From NCBI RefSeq assembly GCF_001591265.1, contig NZ_BCUL01000011.1, forward strand, positions 1-64,000: a stretch of DNA of 64,000 bases. The letters run 5' to 3'. Each line of letters opens with the position of its first letter. The first letter of the stretch is position 1. The notes under the pieces were generated by a model that saw only the letters and a program-made list of their open reading frames with translations, did not search any database and was not told where the DNA came from. This DNA comes from Moraxella atlantae NBRC 14588 (GTDB lineage: Bacteria; Pseudomonadota; Gammaproteobacteria; Pseudomonadales; Moraxellaceae). The position numbers and the translations under genes are program-made. Of the stretch, positions 8,058 to 16,107 are shown in pieces.

Positions 8058-8167
8058 ATATCGTTCTTGAAAACTGTCACCTCAACTATTACTGTATATA
8101 AACGAGATCACGCTGTTTAGGCAGTGATTGTTTAGAATGATTGTAATTTTACTATATGGTAGGCAAT

Positions 8168-8407
8168 ATGCGTTATCAATCTAGTCAAACCAAACGGCAA
8201 TTTTTGGCAGGGGTAGCGTGCCCTAAATGCGGTGCAATCGATAAAGTGGTGCAAGTGCGTATATTTAGCCCCGATGTTGATGAATATATCGAATGTACAG
8301 CGTGTGGACACCAAGAGCGTCGTCCGACACGTGAGGATTTGGCAGCCTTAAACCAAGTAGTACCTACCGATGGCATAGGCGTAGGTGTGGTACGTTTTAA
8401 GACCTAA
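8168..8407 (+). CDS. yheV: YheV family putative zinc-ribbon protein
   Basis: This small (79 residue) YheV/DUF2387-type protein has two CxxC pairs (ACPKCGA and CTACGHQ) that would hold a zinc ion. Between them lies the family-typical VQVRIFSPDVDEYIEC stretch, with QERRPTRED following and a GVGVVRF end. Its role is not known. ATG 8168 is chosen because TAGG precedes it closely; ATG 8156 has no ribosome site. It sits alone between the second short element and the next gene. Confidence 0.8.
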   Translation: MRYQSSQTKRQFLAGVACPKCGAIDKVVQVRIFSPDVDEYIECTACGHQERRPTREDLAALNQVVPTDGIGVGVVRFKT

Positions 8408-8455
8408 AAGCATACCGCTCATCCTAAAAGATCTGTGCTTGTCATTACCCGTTGT

Positions 8456-8483
8456 TTGCTTTTTTGTCAAGGTTTGTTATATT
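8456..8483 (+). promoter_or_regulatory. Candidate promoter for the 8583-9665 gene
   Basis: TTGCTT (8456-8461) and TATATT (8478-8483) are 16 bp apart, about 100 bp before the ATG at 8583. Confidence 0.4.
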
Positions 8484-8582
8484 AGCCACAATCACGATTT
8501 CCACGCCAAATCCGCTTAGCTGTATTGGCATTTAAATTTGGCTAAACCAATCAGGCGGTATATCGTCTTGTGGTCATATTCT

Positions 8583-9665
8583 ATGAAATGGTTAAAGCAG
8601 AAAAAAAAGCCCAGTTCGCCTGCACAAGTTTTATCAAGTACACCAAACACGGATACCAAAACCGTACTGTCCTCTACGCAAACACAGCCAAGCGCAGCCC
8701 ACTCAAGCCAAGATGATAGGGCGGCTGATCATTTGCGTAAAGATGCACCAGCTGAGCAAATGGCGGCAGACATAGCAAAAGATTTAGAGTTTAAGAACCA
8801 TGAGTCTGCAGACAGCTGCGCACCTACCAGTCCCAGTGCTGCTGCATCTGCAAAACGGCAAGACAGCCTACCTCAAACTGGAACAAACCCAAAAGCGGCT
8901 CCAATCAATAAAAAATCACCCTTTGATTTATCCAACATCGCACGAACCAAGGCAAGATCAGCGGATGTCCAATCTCATACAACCAAGACTTTTGATGCTG
9001 CGACATCGAACAGTCAGCTAACGTCTGCCAGATTTGGCTTGGGCAAACGCCAAAAGACTTCTGCCGAACCAACCGTGAGTACGACACAAACCAACATACA
9101 GCGCAAAGCACTGACAAAAATCGGTGGTCAATCAAACACCAACTCAGCGCTGTATGTGCTGTCTTTGTTATTGGTGATTGCTGGGCTATGGTATTGGTTC
9201 AATCGTGAGCCATCACAAGCACCTGCCGAGCCTACAACCGTTGCGTCTGTACCTGCTGCACCTGCTGCCCGCAATGCGATGGCACAAGCCCATGATAGCA
9301 CTGATAGCACTAAGACCACTGATAGCACTGAGACTGGTGCAGCTGCAACCGCCAGTGCACCTGTACAAACTATGATAGTGCCGCGCGCAGCAGAGCAAGT
9401 GCCACAAGTGGCTAACGGAATCAACCTTATCACACCTGAAGAAATTCTTGCGCCTGAGCTGCCGCAAGATCCCGCACTTGCCAAAGAAGAGCTTGACCGC
9501 CTTGATGAACAAAGCAGCCAACTTGCCGACCAACAAGCAATGATGAATGAGCAGCTTGATATGATGCATGAACTAAGCAGCAAAAAAGCTGAGCGTATTC
9601 AGCTACTTGAGCAGCGCATTGCCGAGCTTGAGCGACAACAAGCTGCACCAAAGTCTGCACCTTAA
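8583..9665 (+). CDS. Uncharacterised single-pass membrane protein with coiled-coil C-terminus
   Basis: I do not recognise this family. From ATG 8583 the protein is 360 residues. It has a short basic start (MKWLKQKKKP), then about 180 residues of low-complexity Ser/Ala/Thr/Gln-rich sequence. One clear membrane segment follows (ALYVLSLLLVIAGLWYWF, about residues 185-202), then an Ala/Thr/Pro linker with DSTDSTKTTDSTE repeats, and a charged coiled coil (about residues 300-355, LDRLDEQSSQLADQQ to ERIQLLEQRIAELERQQ). The layout resembles envelope-spanning scaffold or FimV-like proteins, but no domain supports that. The frame is open to a TTG at 8538. The next gene begins 12 bases after its stop, so the two are probably co-transcribed. 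Confidence 0.6.
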   Translation: MKWLKQKKKPSSPAQVLSSTPNTDTKTVLSSTQTQPSAAHSSQDDRAADHLRKDAPAEQMAADIAKDLEFKNHESADSCAPTSPSAAASAKRQDSLPQTGTNPKAAPINKKSPFDLSNIARTKARSADVQSHTTKTFDAATSNSQLTSARFGLGKRQKTSAEPTVSTTQTNIQRKALTKIGGQSNTNSALYVLSLLLVIAGLWYWFNREPSQAPAEPTTVASVPAAPAARNAMAQAHDSTDSTKTTDSTETGAAATASAPVQTMIVPRAAEQVPQVANGINLITPEEILAPELPQDPALAKEELDRLDEQSSQLADQQAMMNEQLDMMHELSSKKAERIQLLEQRIAELERQQAAPKSAP

Positions 9666-9677
9666 ACGACGAATGCG

Positions 9678-10178
9678 ATGATTGAGCTGATCTCTAAAAA
9701 CACCTTGTGGCAAGACCGTTATCAAGCCCTGATCCTACCTGTGCCAACGTCGGGCGTATTGCGTCATCGCGCGTTGCTCAAAAGCCAAGCGCTGTATCCT
9801 AGCCATGCTAGCCGTTACCGTACCGCTTGCCAACGTGGTGAGCTGGCATTAGGTGGTGTGTTAGTACACGATGTTGAGCGTGATTTGGCAGGCGTGGGGG
9901 TCAGCCCTGCGCTGTCTAAACCAAAATTTATTGTAGATGTGGCGGTGACGGAATTTGCCGAAAACGCGCCACATTTGAGCGCGATTGAGCAGGCATTGGC
10001 GACATTTGCACCGACATTGTACGATTGGGCGCGGTATGGTGGTGTGCGGCGCGTGGCATTACTTGCCAATGATGCGCTGATGTTACCTGCTAACACAACA
10101 TTTGATGACACCATTTTGCCATTATTAGAAAAATACCTGCAGCCGACACGCACGCTAAATTTATGGGTATATCGATAA
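9678..10178 (+). CDS. Conserved hypothetical protein, possibly macro-domain-like
   Basis: This is a 166 residue soluble protein of unknown function. Its C-terminal part (YGGVRRVALLANDALMLP, then a strand/helix ending ILPLLEKYLQP) has the spacing of a macro-domain terminus, where a Gly-rich ADP-ribose loop would precede a final helix, but the usual glycine signature is absent. The N-terminus starts MIELISKNTLWQDRYQALIL. The fold suggestion is weak. It follows the coiled-coil membrane protein by 12 bases and ends before a bidirectional terminator shared with pnp. Confidence 0.5.
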   Translation: MIELISKNTLWQDRYQALILPVPTSGVLRHRALLKSQALYPSHASRYRTACQRGELALGGVLVHDVERDLAGVGVSPALSKPKFIVDVAVTEFAENAPHLSAIEQALATFAPTLYDWARYGGVRRVALLANDALMLPANTTFDDTILPLLEKYLQPTRTLNLWVYR

Positions 10179-10220
10179 ATTTTTTCGCGTTTAGGTGCAG
10201 CATATAAACCGTACCCGATA

Positions 10221-10250
10221 AAAAAACCAGTCACAAAGACTGGTTTTTTG
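10221..10250. terminator. Bidirectional intrinsic terminator
   Basis: AAAAAACCAGTC (10221-10232) is inverted as GACTGGTTTTTT (10238-10249) around a 5-base loop. It lies between the convergent genes ending at 10178 and 10266 and can serve both. Confidence 0.85.
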
Positions 10251-10265
10251 TTGCTAAAGCGCGCA

Positions 10266-12389
10266 TCACTCAGCACTGGTTGTGTCCGCCAATGGGCTTT
10301 GATCCACACCGCGCATGGTAAGCTTGATGCGTCCGCGGTTATCCACGTCTTGCACCAAAACATTGACGATTTGCCCTTCTTTTAGCACATCGCTGACATT
10401 GTCAATACGCTCATCTGAGATTTGCGAGATATGCACCAAACCATCAGTGTTTGGCAATACGGTAACGAATGCACCAAATTCTGCCAAACGCGCCACCTTG
10501 CCGCTATAGATTTTGCCAATTTCAACTTCAGCGGTGATGGCTTCAATTTTGGCAATCGCAGCACGGGTAGAGGCTTTGTTCTCACCAAAAATACGGATCG
10601 TACCATTGTCATCAATATCAATAACAGCGCCGGTTTCCTCAGTGATTTGGCGAATCGTTGCACCGCCTTTACCAATTACGTCACGGATTTTGTCTGGATC
10701 AATATCAATCACAGCGAAGTTAGGTGCATGCGCATTGATTTCTTTGCGGCTAGCTGCTAGCACTTCATTCATTGCATTTAAGATATGAATTCGCCCTGCG
10801 TGCGCTTGGTGTAGCGCTTGTTCCATGATGTCGGCAGTGATGCCTTCAATTTTAATATCCATTTGTAGCGCGGTCACGCCTTTGGCAGAGCCTGCCACCT
10901 TAAAGTCCATGTCACCCAAATGGTCTTCATCGCCCAAGATATCTGACAACACGGCAAAACGTTCACCTTCTTTGACCAAGCCCATGGCGATACCTGCCAC
11001 GGGGGCTTTGAGCGGTACACCTGCGTCCATCAATGACAAACTTGCACCACACACCGATGCCATCGATGATGAACCATTTGATTCGGTGATATCTGATACC
11101 ACACGGATCACATAAGGAAAACGCTCACTATCAGGCAACACGGCTTGCACACCACGCCGCGCTAGGCGACCGTGTCCAATTTCACGGCGTTTTGGCCCAC
11201 TATCACGTCCTGTCTCACCCACCGAATAACTTGGGAAGTTATAATGCAGCATGAAGTGGTCTTGTTTGGTGCCTGCTAAGGTATCAATCAAATTGACATC
11301 ACGAGTGTTACCCAACGTGGTGGTAACCAAAGCTTGCGTCTCACCACGGGTAAACAGGGCTGAGCCATGCGTATAAGGCAACACGCCAACTTGGATATCC
11401 AACGCACGTACAGTTTGTAAATCGCGGCCATCAATACGCGGTTTACCTGACAAAATATTATCACGCACGGTGCGGTATTTGAGCGTTTCGTACAATTCGC
11501 CGATTTGTTTGACGTTTGCCTCATAATCCGCGCTTTCGGCATCGCCTGCCAACGCGGTGATTGCCGCTTGCTCAATTTCTGCCAGACGCGCATAACGTTG
11601 TTGTTTGTGGCTGATGGTGTACGCCTGAGAAATCGCCTCGGCAAACTGATCTTGTAGCTGCTGTTGCAACGCTTCATTGACCGCAGGTGCTTCAAACGGC
11701 ATTTTTTGTACACCAACGGCAGCAGCAAATTCGTTGATCGCGTCAATGACCACTTGCTGCTGTTGGTGCCCATACAGTACCGCACCTAGCATTTGGTCTT
11801 CACTCAATTCTTGCGCTTCAGACTCAACCATCAATACCGCAGATTTGGTACCTGCCACCACCAAGTCCAACGCGCTTTGCTTGAGCTCTTCATGGCTTGG
11901 GTTTAGCACATACGCATCGTTGATCAAACCGACACGAGCCGCGCCAATTGGACCACCAAACGGTGCATTAGAGATTGCCAACGCTGCCGACGTACCAATC
12001 ATCGCCGCAATATCAGCATCATGCTGCTTGTCTGATGACAACACCGTTGCGGTCACTTGGATTTCATTGTAATAACCTTCGGGAAAAAGAGGGCGGATCG
12101 GGCGGTCAATCAAGCGTGAAGTTAAAGTCTCATGCTCGCTGGGGCGACCTTCGCGCTTGCCATAACCGCCAGGGATTTTACCTGCGGCGTACATTTTTTC
12201 TTGGTAGTTCACCGTCAAAGGAAAAAATGACTGCCCAGGTGCAGCTTCATCTTTTACCACCACCGCAACCAACACACTCACGCCGCCCATGTGCACCAAC
12301 ACCGAATTGGCCTGGCGGGCAATACGCCCTGTTTCAAGGGTCACCTGTTGGTTACCATATTGAAATTCTTTGGTAATCGTATTAAACAT
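10266..12389 (-). CDS. pnp: Polyribonucleotide nucleotidyltransferase (PNPase)
   Basis: PNPase degrades RNA 3' to 5' phosphorolytically as a trimer and associates with the degradosome. The 707 residues follow the standard order: first RNase PH domain (from about residue 10), helical linker, second RNase PH core with the active-site region ([19 protein letters not shown], later [18 protein letters not shown]), KH domain ([21 protein letters not shown], about residue 555) and C-terminal S1 domain ([15 protein letters not shown]). The start ATG 12389 follows AGGA. It is the last gene of the rpsO-pnp end of the minus-strand operon. The leader carries a strong hairpin (12434-12473), recalling the pnp leader stem cleaved by RNase III in E. 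coli. Confidence 0.97.
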   Translation of the reverse strand: MFNTITKEFQYGNQQVTLETGRIARQANSVLVHMGGVSVLVAVVVKDEAAPGQSFFPLTVNYQEKMYAAGKIPGGYGKREGRPSEHETLTSRLIDRPIRPLFPEGYYNEIQVTATVLSSDKQHDADIAAMIGTSAALAISNAPFGGPIGAARVGLINDAYVLNPSHEELKQSALDLVVAGTKSAVLMVESEAQELSEDQMLGAVLYGHQQQQVVIDAINEFAAAVGVQKMPFEAPAVNEALQQQLQDQFAEAISQAYTISHKQQRYARLAEIEQAAITALAGDAESADYEANVKQIGELYETLKYRTVRDNILSGKPRIDGRDLQTVRALDIQVGVLPYTHGSALFTRGETQALVTTTLGNTRDVNLIDTLAGTKQDHFMLHYNFPSYSVGETGRDSGPKRREIGHGRLARRGVQAVLPDSERFPYVIRVVSDITESNGSSSMASVCGASLSLMDAGVPLKAPVAGIAMGLVKEGERFAVLSDILGDEDHLGDMDFKVAGSAKGVTALQMDIKIEGITADIMEQALHQAHAGRIHILNAMNEVLAASRKEINAHAPNFAVIDIDPDKIRDVIGKGGATIRQITEETGAVIDIDDNGTIRIFGENKASTRAAIAKIEAITAEVEIGKIYSGKVARLAEFGAFVTVLPNTDGLVHISQISDERIDNVSDVLKEGQIVNVLVQDVDNRGRIKLTMRGVDQSPLADTTSAE

Positions 12390-12702
12390 AATTTTCCTAT
12401 ATAAATTTTTAAAAATCCAGCAATCGTCATGCCTCTAATGCTTGCTTTCTGCCTACAAAAACCAAGCATTAGAAGCAGTTTTAACCATTGCTTTGGGTTG
12501 AGCGTTATCGTTTTTAACATCGTTGACCGCTCACGTTGACCGCTCACGCAGCCAATAACTACATATTTTAGCTTGTTTTGTGGCTAATAGCCATTACAAA
12601 TTGTCAAGCATCCAAATGAGCAAGACTTATAATAAAAAAGTGACTATCCAAGCGGACAGCCACTTTTTATACAAACTCAGCAAGCAAGCCTGTTAACAGT
12701 GA
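12390..12702 (-). promoter_or_regulatory. rpsO-pnp intergenic region with pnp leader hairpin
   Basis: This 313 bp gap holds a terminator-like hairpin near rpsO (12634-12668), a tandem pair of GTTGACCGCTCAC (about 12521-12547) and an 11 bp perfect stem, TCTAATGCTTG (12434-12444)/CAAGCATTAGA (12463-12473), 45 bases before the pnp start. In enterobacteria a leader stem is cut by RNase III and used for pnp autoregulation; the same role here is an analogy. Confidence 0.5.
12634..12668 (-). terminator. Intrinsic terminator/attenuator after rpsO
   Basis: GTGACTATCC (12640-12649) pairs with GGACAGCCAC (12654-12663), including G-U pairs, flanked by A and T runs. Read on the minus strand it ends in six T residues about 35 bp after rpsO. 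It would partly separate rpsO from pnp. Confidence 0.6.
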
Positions 12703-12969
12703 TTAGCGACGCAAGCCCAATTCGTTGATCAGTGCAGTGTAGCGATTGGCGTCTTTTTTCTTCAAATAGTCAAGTAGCTTACGGCGTGAGTTTACCATAC
12801 GGATCAAGCCACGACGGCTGTGGTGGTCGCCTTTGTGGGCTTTGAAGTGTGGTTGTAAGTCGTTAATACGGGCAGTCAAAAGTGCGATTTGCACTTCAGG
12901 AGAGCCTGTATCGTTATCAGATTGCTTAAATTTTGCGATGATATCAGCGCGATCTTGATTGGTTAGCAT
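12703..12969 (-). CDS. rpsO: 30S ribosomal protein S15
   Basis: S15 binds the central domain of 16S rRNA early in 30S assembly. The 88 residues show the classical S15 sequence: [20 protein letters not shown], then [19 protein letters not shown] and [16 protein letters not shown] 12969 follows AGGA; the frame is open further to 13014 but S15 always starts at this position. The rpsO-pnp pair is conserved. The gene sits downstream of truB, but here two non-ribosomal genes intervene. Confidence 0.98.
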   Translation of the reverse strand: MLTNQDRADIIAKFKQSDNDTGSPEVQIALLTARINDLQPHFKAHKGDHHSRRGLIRMVNSRRKLLDYLKKKDANRYTALINELGLRR

Positions 12970-13112
12970 AGCAGTTCCTATGAAAGAGAAGCGAACGGAT
13001 ATCAGGTTTACCACGCCTCTCAGGAGTAAACCTGTTTGTTGCTGCTATCTAAATGGGTATAGACCAGCACACAACAAAATTAAGGGCGTTATTTTAGCAG
13101 AATTTTTGCCAT

Positions 13113-13142
13113 AAAAAAACCCCAATGCGTTATTGGGGTTTG
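13113..13142 (-). terminator. Intrinsic terminator after the small acidic gene
   Basis: AACCCCAAT and ATTGGGGTT surround a short loop (TGCGTT region, 13118-13140), with a run of A at 13113-13119 that becomes the T tail on the minus strand. It isolates rpsO from the genes upstream. Confidence 0.75.
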
Positions 13143-13159
13143 GGTACCACTAAGCTTAT

Positions 13160-13369
13160 TTAGGCATTGTGGCTATTGCCCACTGGCTGCTTTGGTGTGT
13201 CGCTGTCTAGCTGGTTAAGCTGTGCTTGCGGAGCAGTAACCACTTCATCGAGTGTATCGGGTTCAACCTCAGTGGTGGTAACAGATTCGCGGTTAAGCTC
13301 AGCATTTTCAACCAGTTGCTCAGCCCGATTTTGTAGCTCATGAATATCCATTGAAGTAGTAGGTTGCAT
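13160..13369 (-). CDS. Small acidic hypothetical protein
   Basis: This short ORF encodes 69 residues (MQPTTSMDIHELQNRAEQLV to a PVGNSHNA end), rich in Glu, Gln, Thr and Asn, with no membrane segment or cysteine. It has a reasonable ribosome site (AGGAT) before ATG 13369 and its own terminator, which support it as a gene. I cannot assign a family. The first part is predicted helical and amphipathic. Confidence 0.5.
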   Translation of the reverse strand: MQPTTSMDIHELQNRAEQLVENAELNRESVTTTEVEPDTLDEVVTAPQAQLNQLDSDTPKQPVGNSHNA

Positions 13370-13421
13370 AATAAAATCCTTTTTATAGTCGGTTATTTAT
13401 AGTCGGTTAGCCAATCTAAAA

Positions 13422-13946
13422 TTAAGCCTTAAGCGCGCTATCAATGGCGTCGGCAAAATCAGGGATGTCATCAGGTTGGCGGCTTGTGATGATATTGCCA
13501 TCAACAACAACCGACTTGTCCTCAAAGTTTGCGCCTGCATTTTTCAAATCAATCGCAATGGTTTTATAAGCTGTCAGATGCTTACCGTCAGCAATTTTGG
13601 TATCCACAAAAATCCAAGGTGCGTGACAAATTGCCGCTACAGGCTTGCCACTGTCAACAAATTGTTTGACAAATTGCTGAGCAGAGTCTTTAAAACGCAA
13701 AGCATCGGCATTAGCACCACCACCTGGCAATACCAACGCGTCAAAATCGCTGACACTGGCATCACCAATCAACAAATCCGCGGTGAAATGATCGGCAGGG
13801 TCCGTGTGGTTTAATCCGCGCACTTGCTTGTTATCTTGGGTGGTAATCAACACGGTGTTGTGACCTTTTTGTTGTAGCAGATCACGTGGTTGGGTGTATT
13901 CGACTTGTTCAAAATCGGTATCAACTAAAAAAGCAATCTTCGCCAT
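13422..13946 (-). CDS. DJ-1/PfpI family type 1 glutamine amidotransferase-like protein
   Basis: This 174 residue flavodoxin-like protein belongs to the DJ-1/PfpI superfamily, in the branch related to general stress protein 18/YhbO-type deglycase or chaperone proteins. It starts with KIAFLVDTDFEQVEY (the Glu that contacts the nucleophile), has DALVLPGGGANADALR in the middle and carries the nucleophile elbow AAICHAPW with Cys at about residue 105. The activity (deglycase, protease or amidase) cannot be decided. AGGAT precedes ATG 13946. It lies between truB and the small acidic gene on the same strand. Confidence 0.85.
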   Translation of the reverse strand: MAKIAFLVDTDFEQVEYTQPRDLLQQKGHNTVLITTQDNKQVRGLNHTDPADHFTADLLIGDASVSDFDALVLPGGGANADALRFKDSAQQFVKQFVDSGKPVAAICHAPWIFVDTKIADGKHLTAYKTIAIDLKNAGANFEDKSVVVDGNIITSRQPDDIPDFADAIDSALKA

Positions 13947-14156
13947 GGTTATTATCCTTATGTGATTAAAATATAGATAAATTTATTGGTTGATAAAGAC
14001 TGGCAGCATAAAATTTAGCTGTATTTGCGTCTTCATTGTTATCATAGGCGATAATGCTGTTTTACAATACAGGCAAAGCGTGACAGTTTGTGTGGGAGTA
14101 TAAAAACTTAGCCAAGATTGTAGTAAGTTGTTAAGCGAATGTAGCGCTAGGGCATA

Positions 14157-15143
14157 CTAAGGCGTCAGTTGAACCAATTTAGTCGGCTGTAAGCGTCCGT
14201 GAGCGGCAAACTCACCCAACCCAAGAAAACACCCACCATAATACAAACGCACGACTTGTGGTGTATCGGTTGCGCGAGCTTGGCTAAAAATTCTAGCCAG
14301 TTGGTGGCGTTGATCGCTAAGATTTAGCCGCTGTCCATGTCGAATTCGAGCGGCTTGTTCATCTGTGAGCATTAAGACGGGCAAGGTCGCCACGCACGCA
14401 TCGACGGGTAGCAATTTGGCTAGACGTTCAGATGAGCTCAGTGCCTCAAAATCTGCCAATGTAATGGCATGATCAAGCCTAAAATCACCCGTCGCCGTCC
14501 GCCGTAACGCCGTCAGATGTCCCACTGTGCCGAGCGCGTGCGCGATATCTTCACCCAACACACGCACATAAGTACCCTTGGAACACGTCACATTCAGCGT
14601 CAAGGTATCAGCGGTTGGCGCGTGCAAATCAAGCGCTTCGATGGTAATGCTGCGAGGTTCACGCGCAACTTCAATACCTTGACGAGCAAGCTCGTACAGC
14701 TTTTTGCCATCTTGCTTGAGCGCTGCGTACATCGGCGGTGTCTGTAATTGTTCACCACAAAAGCTTGCCGCCAAGGCTACCAAATCAACTTGACTTAAAT
14801 CGGGTAGGGCAGCGCGTTCGGTAATCTGTCCGTCTGCGTCGCCTGTATCGGTCTTTGCGCCCAGTTGAATGGTCGCTTGGTAGGATTTGACAGCATTAAG
14901 CTGATAATGGCTAAATTTAGTCGCTTCACCCAAACAAATTGGTAGTAAGCCTGTCGCCATTGGATCAAGCGTGCCTGTGTGTCCTGCCTTACGACTGTCG
15001 TGCATGGGTGATTTGAGCAACCACTTAACGCGGCTAACGGCTTGCTGGGATGTCATGCCTTGTGGCTTGTCCAACAGCAGTACGCCATTGACAGGTGTTT
15101 TGGCGGTAGTGGTTGTTTGGGGGTTAAAAAAAGCGTGCGTCAT
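14157..15143 (-). CDS. truB: tRNA pseudouridine(55) synthase TruB
   Basis: TruB isomerises U55 in the T-loop of nearly all tRNAs. Recognisable parts are GVLLLDKPQGMTSQQAV, the catalytic Asp motif AGHTGTLDPMATGLLPICLG, the YQATIQLGAKTDTGD segment and the KGTYVRVLGEDIAHALG motif. A C-terminal PUA-like region follows. I take ATG 15143 (MTHAFFNPQ, 328 residues). Upstream in-frame codons come from the inserted element at 15154-15500. No clear ribosome site precedes this ATG: before insertion the rbfA stop would have been only about 11 bp away, so translation was probably coupled. Confidence 0.93.
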   Translation of the reverse strand: MTHAFFNPQTTTTAKTPVNGVLLLDKPQGMTSQQAVSRVKWLLKSPMHDSRKAGHTGTLDPMATGLLPICLGEATKFSHYQLNAVKSYQATIQLGAKTDTGDADGQITERAALPDLSQVDLVALAASFCGEQLQTPPMYAALKQDGKKLYELARQGIEVAREPRSITIEALDLHAPTADTLTLNVTCSKGTYVRVLGEDIAHALGTVGHLTALRRTATGDFRLDHAITLADFEALSSSERLAKLLPVDACVATLPVLMLTDEQAARIRHGQRLNLSDQRHQLARIFSQARATDTPQVVRLYYGGCFLGLGEFAAHGRLQPTKLVQLTP

Positions 15144-15153
15144 TGACCAACCG

Positions 15154-15500
15154 TTTATCATTCGTTGCCGTAAAACCACCGACTTCAGGCGGTGGATATA
15201 AGGCAATTGTTAAATGCGATGAGTTTTGCTATACTCATCTCACTATATTCAATGTCTTACATTCCACAGTTAAGTTAAGACTAAATTGCGAGTACGCAGT
15301 AACTTAACTGGTAAGACGTTTCCAAACACACACTTAAGCTAATTCGTGTCTATGACAATCCTAACGGTAGGATTAGCTTAAAATAAGAACCTAAGATGTA
15401 CGGTGTGTCGTACGGGCGGTTGCCATTGTCTTAGGTTTGCGGTGGGGCTTCACCGTCTTGCAGAAGGAATCCCCTCACTTTAGGGAGGGGAGGAAGTCAA
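15154..15500 (+). mobile_element. Non-autonomous IS200/IS605-like element, copy 3
   Basis: This 347 bp copy has the same interior as copies 1 and 2. Its left-end hairpin is the intact CCACCG/CGGTGG form, as in the tnpB element, whereas copies 1 and 2 have CCTGCG. Its right-end stem is CGGTG/CACCG as in copy 2. It follows TTTAT (15154-15158). It is inserted, in the opposite orientation, exactly at the rbfA stop codon. The right-end bases TCA (15497-15499) now supply the rbfA TGA stop. It separates rbfA from truB. Confidence 0.9.
15241..15500 (+). ncRNA. Predicted structured RNA encoded by short element, copy 3
   Basis: The promoter (TTGTTA-17-TATACT, about 15207-15235) and all interior stems are as in copy 1. 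The RNA would be transcribed against the direction of the rimP-pnp operon, and any tail past 15500 would be antisense to the 3' end of rbfA. Confidence 0.48.
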
Positions 15501-15892
15501 GACTCATCAGACGTTTGGTTTTGCTCGCTGCTTTGCACGGCTTGCGAGATTAGATTTAGCATGTGGTTGGTGTTGGCAGTGATTTCATCGTAATGAAAAC
15601 GTAAGCGCGGCGTGGTGCGTGTTTTTAGAATATGGCTGAGTTCGGTGCGCAAAAATCCTGCCGCGTTGTTGAGCACAGCCAGGCTTTCTTGGTGAAAATC
15701 TTTTGCCATCGCGTCGCTCATATCGCGCTCCATCACGGTAACATAAATATCCGCATAGCCCAAATCGGGGCTGATTTTGACGCTTGAGATGGTCACCAAA
15801 CCTGTTAAACGTGGGTCATTGATTTCATCACGAATCAACACGGCAAGCTCGCGCTGAATTTGGTCGGCAAGGCGTTGTAAGCGTTGGTTCAT
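15497..15892 (-). CDS. rbfA: 30S ribosome-binding factor RbfA
   Basis: RbfA is a KH-fold assembly factor that binds the 30S subunit near the 5' end of 16S rRNA and is needed for cold adaptation. The 131 residues have the expected start (NQRLQRLADQIQRELAVLIR), DPRLTGLVTISSVKISPDL, and the TPRLRFHYDE segment. The acidic tail ends QTSDES. Its TGA stop lies inside the inserted short element. The joined flanks (TTTAT plus GACTCATC) would have given the same last residues with TAA, so the insertion left the protein unchanged. Confidence 0.95.
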   Translation of the reverse strand: MNQRLQRLADQIQRELAVLIRDEINDPRLTGLVTISSVKISPDLGYADIYVTVMERDMSDAMAKDFHQESLAVLNNAAGFLRTELSHILKTRTTPRLRFHYDEITANTNHMLNLISQAVQSSEQNQTSDES

Positions 15893-16044
15893 GGTATTGT
15901 CCTTATCGTCTGGTAAATTGATTCAACGGGCTTAAAAGGTTACACAGCAGTTTGCCTACAGTACGATTTAATAGTGTAACCAACTTTGTCGCGCTAAACT
16001 GTAGCGTAACGTTAAGCCGATGTTTAAAGGGAAAAATAACGGGT

Positions 16045-16086
16045 AAAAAACAAAACGGTTTAAACCAGTACCAGCGTTTAAACCGT
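16045..16086 (-). terminator. Intrinsic terminator/attenuator between infB and rbfA
   Basis: A perfect 11 bp stem, ACGGTTTAAAC (16055-16065)/GTTTAAACCGT (16076-16086), is followed on the minus strand by TTTTGTTTTTT (complement of about 16045-16055). It lies 22 bp after the infB stop and would reduce read-through into rbfA-truB. Confidence 0.7.
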
Positions 16087-16107
16087 CTTCTTAAAGGCTA
16101 AACAAGC

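Noticed and set aside
15144-15206. Longer truB start inside the short element
   Set aside because: The extra residues are encoded by the element's left end and start at TTG without a ribosome site; TruB similarity begins after MTHAFF.
421-15500. Three 346 bp repeats considered as CRISPR or rRNA-like repeats
   Set aside because: Repeats are long, dispersed, inverted relative to each other and share ends with an IS element; there is no spacer array, and no cas genes are present.
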